The translations under genes and the position numbers were made by a program. A stretch of 64,000 bases of DNA. Source: Aalborgiella sp963841045 (lineage in GTDB: Bacteria; Pseudomonadota; Gammaproteobacteria; Burkholderiales; Burkholderiaceae_C). The notes beneath the pieces were generated by a model. The model saw only the letters and a program-made list of their open reading frames with translations, had not been told where the DNA came from and ran no database searches. Positions 56,237 to 64,000 of the stretch are shown piece by piece. Position 1 is the first letter of the stretch, and each line of letters opens with the position of its first letter. Location: assembly GCA_963841045.1 (NCBI GenBank), contig CAWJBD010000011.1, positions 29,492 through 93,491 of the forward strand, read 5' to 3'.

Positions 56237-59200
56237 TTACATTGATTTTTCAGCCTTCACCAACACCAAATTCCGCAACACATCGCGCACCATCAAGGCG
56301 CGGTCTTTGGCTTCGGGCAGGTCGCGTTCGATGCGCAATTTGTCGTTGCCGGTGAGTTTGATGTGGCGGTTTTTTTGGATGAGTTGGATGATGCTCATCG
56401 GGTCTACCGGTGGGTTGGGTTTGAAGCTGATGTTGATCACACCCGGCGCAGCATCGACTTTCACCACACCATAGTCTTTGGCCAGCACACGCAGGCGATG
56501 CACGTCCAACAGCGTTTGCGCTTGGTGCGGCAGTTTGCCAAAGCGGTCCACTATTTCTTCCAGCAAGGTGTCGATTTGATCTGTGGTTTTGGCGGTGGCG
56601 AGCTTTTTGTAAAAACGTGAGTCGCAAATGCACATCGCCACAATAGTCATTCGGCAAGAGGGCGGGGGAATGCAGGTTGATTTCGGTGGTGACATTGGTG
56701 GGGGCCATCAAATCAGGTTCGATGCCGACTTTTAAACAACGCACGGCTTCAGACAGCATTTCGTTGTATAGCTGAAAGCCAATTTCCATCATGTTGCCCG
56801 ATTGATTTTCGCCCAGCACTTCGCCCGTGCCGCGAATTTCAAGGTCATGCATGGCCAAATAAAAGCCACTGCCCAGTTCTTCCATTTGTTGAATGGCTTC
56901 CAAACGTTGGCCAGCTTGTTTGGTCAGGCCTTCCACATCAGGCACCATCAAATAGGCATAGGCTTGGTGGTGGCTACGCCCCACACGGCCGCGCAATTGA
57001 TGCAACTGTGCCAAGCCAAATTTGTCGGCACGCGCCATGACGATGGTGTTGGCTGTCGGCACATCAATGCCGGTTTCAATGATGGTGGAGCACAACAACA
57101 AGTTATAGCGCTGTGCCACAAAGTCGCGCATCACGCGTTCCAGCTCGCGCTCAGGCATTTGACCGTGGGCAATGGCAATGCGGGCTTCTGGCAATATTTC
57201 TTCAAGCCGCTCTTTGCGGTTTTGAATGGTGTCGACTTCGTTGTGCAAAAAGTAAACTTGCCCGCCACGTTTCAATTCGCGTAATACGGCTTCGCGAATC
57301 ACGCCATTGCTTTCAGTGCGGACAAAGGTCTTGATTGCCAAACGACGTTGCGGTGCGGTGGCGATGACGCTCATGTCGCGCAAACCTTCCAGCGCCATAC
57401 CCAGCGTGCGTGGAATCGGTGTGGCAGTCAGAGTCAACACATCAATCTCGGCGCGCATGGCTTTCATGGCCTCTTTGTGCCGCACTCCAAAGCGGTGTTC
57501 TTCGTCGATGATGAGCAAGCCTAAGCGTTCAAACTTCACGTCTTTGCTGAGTAATTTATGCGTGCCCACGACGATGTCGATGGTGCCATCGGCGATGCCT
57601 TTGATGGCGGCGCTGATTTCTTTGGCGGTGCGAAAGCGGCTCATCTCGGCCACTTTGACAGGCCATTTGGCAAAGCGGTCCACCAGGGTTTGGTAGTGTT
57701 GCTCTGCTAACAAGGTGGTGGGTGCCAGCAGCGCCACTTGTTTCCCGCCAGTGATGGCGATGAAAGCAGCGCGCAAAGCGACTTCGGTTTTGCCAAAGCC
57801 CACATCGCCACAAACCAGTCTGTCCATTGGGCGTGGGCTGATCATGTCTTGAATCACATTGTGAATCGCAGCGCGTTGGTCAGCTGTTTCTTCAAAACCA
57901 AAATCGTTGGCAAAGGTTTCGTAGTCGTTGGGCGAATAGCGAAATGCATGGCCTTCACGTGCCGCACGGCGGGCGTAGATGTTTAACAGCTCGGCGGCGG
58001 AGTCACGAATTTGCTCAGCTGCTTTGCGCTTGGCTTTGTCCCATTGTGGCGAGCCGAGGCGGTGCAGAGGTGCTTCGTCAGCCGATACGCCGGTGTAGCG
58101 GCTGATGAGGTGCAACTGGCTGACCGGCACATACAGCGTGGCTTTGTCGGCGTATTCCAGATGCAAAAATTCTTGCAAAGTTTTGGAAGCCCCTTCGGTA
58201 GCTGCAGCTTCGCCATTGGTTTGCGTATTGCCGAAATCCAAATTCACCAAACCGCGATAGCGCCCGATGCCATGCGCGGAATGCACCACCGGGTCGCCCA
58301 CGTTCAGCTCGGACAAATCCTTGACCAAGGCCTCCACATCGCTGACTTGCTCTTGTTTTTTGCGTCTGCGCGTGACTGCGCCAGCGGCGAAGAGCTCGGT
58401 TTCGGTGATGAAATCAATGACTTGTTCATTCCAACTGAAACCCGTCGTCAAAGCCGATGTGGCGATGCCCAATTTTTCGGTACTGGTTTGAAATTCTTCT
58501 AGGCTGTCAAAGACCGGCAACGTCAAATGGCTGGCACGCAAAAAGTCCAGCAAACTCTCGCGCCTGCCATCCGATTCAGCCAACACCAATAAACGATGCG
58601 GTGTGCTCTGGATGTGGGCTTTGAGCTTGGCCAATGGTTCGTCCGCACCGCGCACAGCTGCCAAGTCGGGCAGAGTGGCATATTCAGCATAGGCAGAGGA
58701 TGTGTCAGGTGTTGCGCGCACAGCCAGCTGTGCATATTCCTTAGACCGCGTATAAAACTGTTCGGCGCTTAAAAACAATGTTTCGGGCGGCAATGCAGGT
58801 CGGTCAGGGTCACCTTGCACCAAGCGGTAGCGTTCTTTGGTGTCTTGCCAAAAGTGTTGAAAAGCAGGTTCTAAATCGCCGTGCAGAACCACTGTGGCTT
58901 GATCGGTTGCGCTGCCCAGGTAATCAAACACCGTGGCGGTTTCATCGAAAAATAAGGGCAAATAATATTCAATACCCGCAGTGGCAACACCATTGCCCAT
59001 GTCTTTGTAGACGCGGCTTTTGGTCGGATCACCTTCTACCAATTCGCGCCAGCGGCTGCGAAACTGCGTGCGTGCTTCTTCGTCCATGGGGAACTCACGC
59101 CCGGGCAGCAAACGCACTTCGGGTACCGGGTACAAGCTGCGCTGGGTGTCAGGGTCAAAGGTGCGAATGCTGTCGATTTCGTCGTCAAACAAATCTACTC

Positions 59201-59750
59201 GGTAGGGCATGGGTGAGCCCATAGGGAATAAATCAATCAAGCTGCCACGTACGGCGTATTCACCCGGGCTGACCACTTGCGTGACATGGTTGTAGCCGGC
59301 CAAAGTCAGTTGCGCTTTGAGTTTGGCTTCGTCTAGCTTTTGCTTGGTGGTGAATGAAAACGTGTAGGCTGCTAAGAAGCTCGGTGGTGCCAACCGATAT
59401 AACGCTGTTGTGGCGGGCACAATGACCACGTCAGCACCATCGTCTTTGCGGTGCTGGTTGATTCGCCATAACGTCGCCAAGCGTTCGCTGATCAGGTCTT
59501 GATGCGGTGAGAAGGCATCGTATGGGAGAGTTTCCCAATCGGGGAACAAAGCCACGCGCACTTCAGGCGCGAAAAATGGAATTTCTTGCAACAGCCTTTG
59601 TGCATCGTTGGCATCTGCAGTGATGATGGCCGTGATGCGATTGGCAGCTTTGTCGCGTTGCGCCAATTGTGCGAGCAAGAGTGAATCTGCAGAACCTGTG
59701 GGACGAGGGAGCGTGTGACGCTTGCCCAGTGTGAGTTTGGGTAAATCCAT
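56237..59750 (-). CDS. mfd: Transcription-repair coupling factor Mfd (frameshifted near the C-terminus)
   Basis: Mfd removes RNA polymerase stalled at lesions and brings in the UvrABC repair proteins. The protein has the UvrB-like N-terminal region, the RNA polymerase interaction domain (VGDPVVHSAHGIGRYRGL), and the RecG-like helicase: Walker A VCGDVGFGKTEVALRAAF, LIIDEEHRFG (DEEH box), and TATPIPRTLGMAL. At about 56615 one extra T in a run of five breaks the frame; removal restores FYKKLATAKTTDQID and the D7 domain. The restored length is about 1170 residues, normal. Confidence 0.95.
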
Positions 59751-59784
59751 GCGGAAATTTATTTGTAGAGCGAATTGCGTCGTT

Positions 59785-59842
59785 GCGCGGTGCTCGAAAT
59801 GCTCATGTACAGTATGTACATTCCGCTTTCTGTGCTCCGTGC
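59785..59842. repeat. Large imperfect palindrome between mfd and ispD
   Basis: ATGTACA (59805-59811) and TGTACAT (59815-59821) form the tip of a long imperfect stem of roughly 25 bp that continues with GCGCGG...CCGTGCGC-type arms. It lies between the divergent mfd and ispD genes. From memory, similar TGTACA-centred hairpins are spread in Burkholderiales intergenic regions; only one copy is seen here. Confidence 0.6.
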
Positions 59843-59915
59843 GCCTAGCACTTCATCTCTAAAAATGAATTTCTAAACGCCCGACATTATCATTACAGCA
59901 TTTTAGAATGGCAAT

Positions 59916-60674
59916 ATGAACAAAATGACAGCCAATGAAAAATTGCCCGATATTTGGGCGCTTATTCCCTGTGGTGGCACAGGCACACGGGCGCAAAGTG
60001 AGGTGCTCCAACAAATGCCCAAGCAATACCGTATGTTGGCAGGTCAGCCCATGATTTTGCACACCTTGGCTGCATTTGCAGCGGTGCGCCAGTTGCAGGG
60101 CGTGATGGTGGTGGTGGCGCCGGATGATGGCATTGTGGATGAGTTGCTAGAGACCAGTAAACAAACATTTGCTACAGTTATGATAGCAAATAAGGCAGGA
60201 AATACGAGGGCTGATACCGTATTTAATGGTTTAAAAGCGTTGCGTACACAAGGTGCGCAGTTAAATGACTGGGTGTTGGTGCATGATGCTGCACGCTGCT
60301 TAATTACGCCAGAGCAAATCAAAACTTTGATTGCAGCTTGCCAAGAAGATGAAGTGGGTGGTTTGCTGGCTTTGCCGCTGCCTGATACTTTGAAGCATGA
60401 AGAATCAGGACGCGTTGCACAAACGCTGGACCGCAGCGACAAATGGTTGGCTCAAACACCGCAAATGTTTCGTTTGGGTGCGTTGATTGACGCTTTAGAA
60501 GCCGCAAAGCTTGCAGGAGAGCTCATCACGGACGAATCAAGCGCCATGGAACGAGAAGGGTATTCGCCCAAACTGGTGCATGGCAGTACGCAAAACTTCA
60601 AGATTACCTACCCCGAAGACTTTGCATTGGCTGAAGCGGTCTTTATGTCGCGGCAACTGTCTCTCGCAAAATAA
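59916..60674 (+). CDS. ispD: 2-C-methyl-D-erythritol 4-phosphate cytidylyltransferase (contains a repeat-like stretch)
   Basis: IspD attaches CMP to MEP in the same isoprenoid pathway as Dxr. The 252-residue product has WALIPCGGTGTR (with an unusual Cys-Gly-Gly in the first motif), LPKQY-type QMPKQYRMLAGQPM, NTRADTVFNGL, VHDAARCL and LAQTPQMFRL. Codons at 60171-60217 resemble the reverse interspersed repeat and encode ATVMIANKAGNTRADT, just where the family's GG-x-x-R-x-x-SV motif lies. The ispF gene that often follows is absent; a VOC gene overlaps instead. Confidence 0.94.
   Translation: MNKMTANEKLPDIWALIPCGGTGTRAQSEVLQQMPKQYRMLAGQPMILHTLAAFAAVRQLQGVMVVVAPDDGIVDELLETSKQTFATVMIANKAGNTRADTVFNGLKALRTQGAQLNDWVLVHDAARCLITPEQIKTLIAACQEDEVGGLLALPLPDTLKHEESGRVAQTLDRSDKWLAQTPQMFRLGALIDALEAAKLAGELITDESSAMEREGYSPKLVHGSTQNFKITYPEDFALAEAVFMSRQLSLAK
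60171..60217 (-). repeat. Degenerate interspersed repeat copy R11 (reverse, inside ispD)
   Basis: GCTACAGTTATGATAGCA, TAAGGCAGGAAATACG and GGCTGATACC align without gaps to the reverse consensus at roughly two thirds identity by eye. The reading frame is the same as that of R3 in gcvT, and the consensus TAG has become AAG. Chance similarity is possible. Confidence 0.5.
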
Positions 60675-60688
60675 TGAAGGAGGATTAC

Positions 60689-61093
60689 ATGGCAAAAGCA
60701 GTCTTTATCAACCTACCCATCAGTAACCTCAAAGCGTCCATGGCGTTTTACGCTGCTTTGGGATTCACCAACAAGCCACAGTTCACGGACGACAACGCGG
60801 CTTGCATGGTGTGGAGCGACGCGATTTACGTCATGTTGCATTCAACTGGCTCATGGCGCAGATTCACCCAACGCCCGATACCACCTTCCACATCAAGCGA
60901 AGTGATGCTGGCTTTGTCCCTCGACAGCATCAAAGAAGTCGATGCCATGAACGAATTGGCGGCGGCCAACGGCGGCACAGCGGATATCAATCCCAAACAA
61001 GACCTGGGCTTCATGTACAGCCGCGCCTTGACAGACCCTGACGGCCATATTTGGGAACCGTTTTGGATGGATCCAGCGGCTATTGCGGCTTGA
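60689..61093 (+). CDS. VOC-superfamily (glyoxalase/extradiol-like) protein
   Basis: The 134-residue product is a single VOC protein of the small PhnB-like or bleomycin-resistance-like type: VFINLPISNLKASMAFYAALGF, MVWSDAIYVML and ALTDPDGHIWEPFWMD, the last being the usual C-terminal motif. The ATG at 60689 after GGAGGATT is preferred to the ATG at 60674, which overlaps the ispD stop. Function unknown. Confidence 0.85.
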   Translation: MAKAVFINLPISNLKASMAFYAALGFTNKPQFTDDNAACMVWSDAIYVMLHSTGSWRRFTQRPIPPSTSSEVMLALSLDSIKEVDAMNELAAANGGTADINPKQDLGFMYSRALTDPDGHIWEPFWMDPAAIAA

Positions 61094-61105
61094 AATTCTA
61101 AAGAT

Positions 61106-61447
61106 CTACGATGGTTTGAAGCCACCAAAAATCATGCGTTTGCCGTCAAATATTTTGTGATTCATGTGCTTCATCATGGGGTCATCCATGACAGCTTTCC
61201 ATGCTTCGTCACGCACGGATTTCGAGGGCCAGGTGATCCATGAGAAAACGATGGTTTCACATGCTTCACGTTTAACCGCCATGGTGAAGGACGTCAATTT
61301 ACCCTCAGGCACATCGTCGCCCCAGTTTTCTACCACGTTTAAAGCGCCATGTTTTTTAAACACCACCGCCATTTTTTCAGACATGACGCGGTAGGCTTCT
61401 TGGTTGGTACTAGGCACTGCGATCACGAATCCGTCAATGTAGTTCAT
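61106..61447 (-). CDS. DUF1428 family protein
   Basis: The 113-residue product starts NYIDGFVIAVPSTNQEAY and contains WGDDVPEGKLTSF, VFSWITWPSKSVRD and DPMMKHMNH with KRMIFGGFK at the end, all typical of the YbaA-like DUF1428 family. It is small, cytoplasmic and probably dimeric with a ferredoxin-like fold. No function is established. It converges with the VOC gene. Confidence 0.85.
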   Translation of the reverse strand: MNYIDGFVIAVPSTNQEAYRVMSEKMAVVFKKHGALNVVENWGDDVPEGKLTSFTMAVKREACETIVFSWITWPSKSVRDEAWKAVMDDPMMKHMNHKIFDGKRMIFGGFKPS

Positions 61448-61633
61448 TAAAGTCTCCTCTTTAGTGATTGATAGGATGACAAATTAACGGCTGTCGCGCA
61501 ATTTGTCAAATGCTCATAAACCAATTCACTGACTTAGCTTTGTTGCGGGAAGCTACAAGGTACGTGCAAATGAAGCGATGTCGTAATCTGCTATTCTGTG
61601 GTTTTCGAAAATTGATAAACAACAAAATCAATC

Positions 61634-62359
61634 ATGACCAATCACGTCCAATACAGTCTAGCCAACGGCGTTGCCACCTTGATGCTTGACGATGGCAAGC
61701 GCAATGCGCTATCGCCGCAAATGCTAGGGCAAATCAATGCAGCTTTTGACCGCGCCGAAGCCGACCGCGCCATCATCATCCTAACGGGCAGAGAACAGGT
61801 GTTCTCTGCTGGCTTTGATCTCAAGGTGATGAAAAGCGGGCCGTTGAATGCATTGCGCATGCTGCGGGCTGGCTACTTGCTGACAGCAAGGGTGTTGGCT
61901 TATCCCTACCCTGTCATTGTTGCCTGCAATGGTCATTCATTGGCAATGGGCGTGTTTTTGATGTTGTCCGCCGACTATGTTGTTGGTACACGTGGAGATT
62001 TCAAAATTTCTGCCAACGAAGTTGCGATTGGCATGACCATACCGCGCGTGGCTGCGGCGGTGCTGCGCAATCGATTGAACCCAGCGGATTTTCAAGCGGC
62101 TGTTGCGCTGGCAAAATATTTCTCGGTTGAAGATGCACTTCGTGCGGGCTTCTTTAACGAGCTGGCCGATGCGCAGTCGCTCATGCCACGCGCCTATGAA
62201 CTGGCCGCAGAGTTTGCCAAACTGGATATGCCATCGCACACCAAATCCAAGCGCCGCATTCGCAGCCAATTGATTCGCAACATCCGTCGAAGTGTGCCTT
62301 TGGATTTGTTGGATGCGCTTATGGTTGGTGTGAAAGCATCGATGCGCAGCAAGCGCTGA
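61634..62359 (+). CDS. Enoyl-CoA hydratase/isomerase (crotonase) family protein
   Basis: The 241-residue product has the crotonase fold with LMLDDGKRNALSPQML, the oxyanion segment LTGREQVFSAGFDLKVM and a second oxyanion Gly region in ACNGHSLAMGVFLMLSADYVVG. The glutamates that hydratases use are not evident at the usual positions, so an isomerase or another crotonase reaction is possible. Repeat R12 begins one base after its stop. Confidence 0.85.
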   Translation: MTNHVQYSLANGVATLMLDDGKRNALSPQMLGQINAAFDRAEADRAIIILTGREQVFSAGFDLKVMKSGPLNALRMLRAGYLLTARVLAYPYPVIVACNGHSLAMGVFLMLSADYVVGTRGDFKISANEVAIGMTIPRVAAAVLRNRLNPADFQAAVALAKYFSVEDALRAGFFNELADAQSLMPRAYELAAEFAKLDMPSHTKSKRRIRSQLIRNIRRSVPLDLLDALMVGVKASMRSKR

Positions 62360-62360
62360 A

Positions 62361-62424
62361 TGCTATATATTTAATAGCACACTAGGCAATAAATACGCCG
62401 GATACAGCCTGATTTGGCATATAA
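62361..62424 (-). repeat. Interspersed repeat copy R12 (reverse, after the crotonase gene)
   Basis: The hairpin GCTATATATTTAATAGC is followed by CACTAGGCAATAAATACGCC, GGATACAGCCTGATTT and GCATATAAA. It is among the best-preserved copies and abuts the stop codon of the preceding gene. Confidence 0.9.
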
Positions 62425-62553
62425 AAATACCAAACTAATGGCTTCCATCACTTTGTCAATGCTTATCATGCCTTGAATTTCAAATTTTTGTGTTTTAAGT
62501 TATTATGAAGAATTGAATAATAAATCTAGTAAAAACGCTCAAGGAGGTTGGAT

Positions 62554-63042
62554 ATGGATTGGAATGCCGTTACTGCCGTTACTGGGGTTTTTGCAGCGAT
62601 ATTCGTTGCTCTGAGCGTTGTATATCTCGCGCTACAGGTCAAGGCGGGTACCAAAGCTACACGCTCGCAAACTTACTATCTGGCTACAGCTGCACTAGCT
62701 GAAATGGCCGTTCAAATCGGATCCAATGCTGAGATATCTCGGATAGTTCGAATTGGGTGGAATACGTCCAAAGAACTGACTGACGACGAATTTACGCAAT
62801 ACAGTTACATTATGCTCAGTTTCCTTCGGCGTTATGAGAATATTTATTTTCAATGGCAGTCTAATCTTGTGGATGATGATTTCTGGACTGGTCATCGCGA
62901 GAACTTACTCTGGGCGTTCCGACGGCCCGGGATGCAGCGCGTTTGGAAGGATCGCAAACACTCTTTCAGCATAGGATTTCAGAAGTTTCTTGACGGTTCA
63001 GGCGACATTGCGACACAAACGCCAGATACCCGTCATATCTAA
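62554..63042 (+). CDS. Small membrane-anchored protein of unknown function
   Basis: I do not recognise a named gene. The start is the ATG at 62554, six bases after a perfect AAGGAGG, rather than the TTG two codons upstream. The 162-residue product has one N-terminal membrane helix (VTAVTGVFAAIFVALSVVYLALQV) and then about 135 soluble, mostly helical residues rich in Trp, Tyr and Arg, for example FLRRYENIYFQWQ and ENLLWAFRRPGMQRVW. It resembles single-helix proteins of unknown function in other bacteria. It stands alone after repeat R12. Confidence 0.7.
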   Translation: MDWNAVTAVTGVFAAIFVALSVVYLALQVKAGTKATRSQTYYLATAALAEMAVQIGSNAEISRIVRIGWNTSKELTDDEFTQYSYIMLSFLRRYENIYFQWQSNLVDDDFWTGHRENLLWAFRRPGMQRVWKDRKHSFSIGFQKFLDGSGDIATQTPDTRHI

Positions 63043-63082
63043 GATGTGCTCTAACTTTTCGCGCTAGAGCCAAACAAAGGTA

Positions 63083-64000
63083 TTACATCACTTTAGCGAT
63101 GCTGGCACAGACGTAGTCGATGTTTTTGCTGTTGAGGGCTGCGACGCACATGCGGCCAGTGTCGGTACCGTAAACGCCGAACTCGTTGCGCAGGCGCACC
63201 ATTTGGTCTTTGGACAAGCCGCTGTAGCTGAACATGCCGATTTGGGTGGTGATGAAGCTCATGTCTTGCTTCACGCCGGCGGCTTTGAGTTTTTCAACAA
63301 ACGCTGCTCCTCATGGCTTTGATGCGCACGCGCATTTCTGCCAATTCATCTTCCCATTGTTTGCGCAATTCAGGGTTGCCCAATACAGCCGCGACAACGC
63401 TGCCGCCGTGTGTAGGTGGGTTGCTGTAGTTGGTGCGGATGGCGATTTTGAGCTGGCTCAAAACGCGGTCGGCCTCGGCTTTGTCGGTGCACAAAACGCT
63501 CAATGCGCCCACGCGCTCGCCGTACAGGCTGAAGCTTTTGCTGAATGAGGTGGAGACGAAAAATGTCAAACCCGCATCCACAAATTTTTGAATCACTGCG
63601 CCGTCTTCTTTCAAACCGTATCCGAAACCTTGGTACGCCATGTCGAGGAAAGGCACTAGATCATTGGTTTTGCAGATGGCCACCACTTGGTCCCATTGAG
63701 CGGCAGTGATGTCGTAACCCGTTGGGTTGTGGCAGCAGGCGTGCAAGAGGGCGATGGTGCCTGCTGGTGCGGCTTTCAAATCGGCCAACATGCCGTCTAC
63801 GTTCAAACCGCGTGTGGCTGCATCGTAATAGCGGTATGTTTCAACTTTAAAGCCAGCATTGGTAAACAGCGCTTGGTGGTTTTCCCAGCTTGGGTCACTG
63901 ATCAGCACTTTGGCATTGGGGTTCAATTTCTTCAAAAAATCTGCGCCAATTTTCAAGCCACCGGTTCCGCCAATGGCTTGCACGGTGGCGACACGGCCTG
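63083..64000 (-). CDS. Aromatic/aspartate aminotransferase, class I (5' partial, frameshifted)
   Basis: The gene runs off the right edge, so the N-terminus is missing. It is a PLP aminotransferase of the AspC/TyrB type: QAIGGTGGLKIGADFL, LLHACCHNPTGYDIT, FLDMAYQGFGYGL and the PLP lysine in STSFSKSFSLYGERVG. An extra base near 63300 breaks the frame after RVRIKAMR; removal restores AFVEKLKAAGVKQDMSF and the C-terminal GMFSYSGLSKDQM. The substrate is probably an aromatic amino acid or aspartate. Confidence 0.92.

Noticed and set aside
1..64000. CRISPR array, tRNA, rRNA, prophage or transposase genes
   Set aside because: I looked for regularly spaced repeats, tRNA-like CCA ends and transposase motifs and found none; the interspersed repeat copies are not regularly spaced.

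Overview
This window looks like a chromosomal segment of a betaproteobacterium, most likely in the order Burkholderiales. The reasons are the gene order rpsB-tsf-pyrH-frr-uppS-cdsA-dxr-rseP-bamA-skp-lpxD-fabZ-lpxA-lpxB-rnhB-SpoU methylase, an RpoD with a long Lys/Ala/Pro-rich N-terminus, the dnaJ-dnaK-grpE and rpoD-dnaG clusters, and a stand-alone rnfB-type ferredoxin gene. By eye the base composition is close to 50% GC, low for Comamonadaceae. I cannot name a genus from the sequence. I see no tRNA, rRNA, CRISPR array, prophage or complete insertion sequence.

Layout. 1-16.4 kb (+): translation, isoprenoid and envelope genes, ending in lipid A synthesis, rnhB and a SpoU methylase. 16.4-22.1 kb: rlmB (-), then a tandem glycine riboswitch driving gcvT-gcvH-gcvP (+). 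22.1-27.6 kb: a SirB1-like protein, an ABC importer of the nitrate/sulfonate type, and a phosphoethanolamine transferase. 27.7-31.7 kb (-): grpE-dnaK-dnaJ with a heat-shock-type promoter. 31.9-37.6 kb (-): FKBP, an HxlR regulator, rpoD and dnaG. 37.6-44.1 kb: mixed metabolic genes, including a nitroreductase that resembles iodotyrosine deiodinase. 44.1-51.5 kb (+): yebC, purD, an acyltransferase, hemF, nadD, rsfS, rlmH and maf, with the broken remains of a type IIG restriction enzyme wedged between rlmH and maf. 51.5-64 kb: an aminotransferase, a phosphonate-type binding protein, serB, a broken GST, a phosphodiesterase lipoprotein, mfd, ispD and small accessory genes, ending in a partial aromatic aminotransferase.

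Two genome-scale signals stand out. First, a short interspersed repeat of about 55-70 bp occurs at least 12 times. Its core reads GGCTGTAGCCGGCGTATT, then ATTGCCTAGTGTGCTAT, then a terminal hairpin GCTATnAAATTTATAGC. Seven copies lie between genes, some directly on start or stop codons (rnfB, rlmH). Five lie inside reading frames (lpxB, the SpoU methylase, gcvT, dnaG, ispD). The four of these read in a frame where the consensus carries a TAG stop have lost that stop. This is the most interesting structure in the window.

Second, many genes carry single-base frameshifts, including essential ones: dxr, skp, lpxB, dnaK, dnaG (twice), purD, mfd, and also an ABC binding protein, eptA, two aminotransferases, gst and a phosphodiesterase. 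Nearly all need one base removed to restore the frame. Sequencing or assembly error is the simplest explanation, so most of these genes should be treated as intact in the organism.
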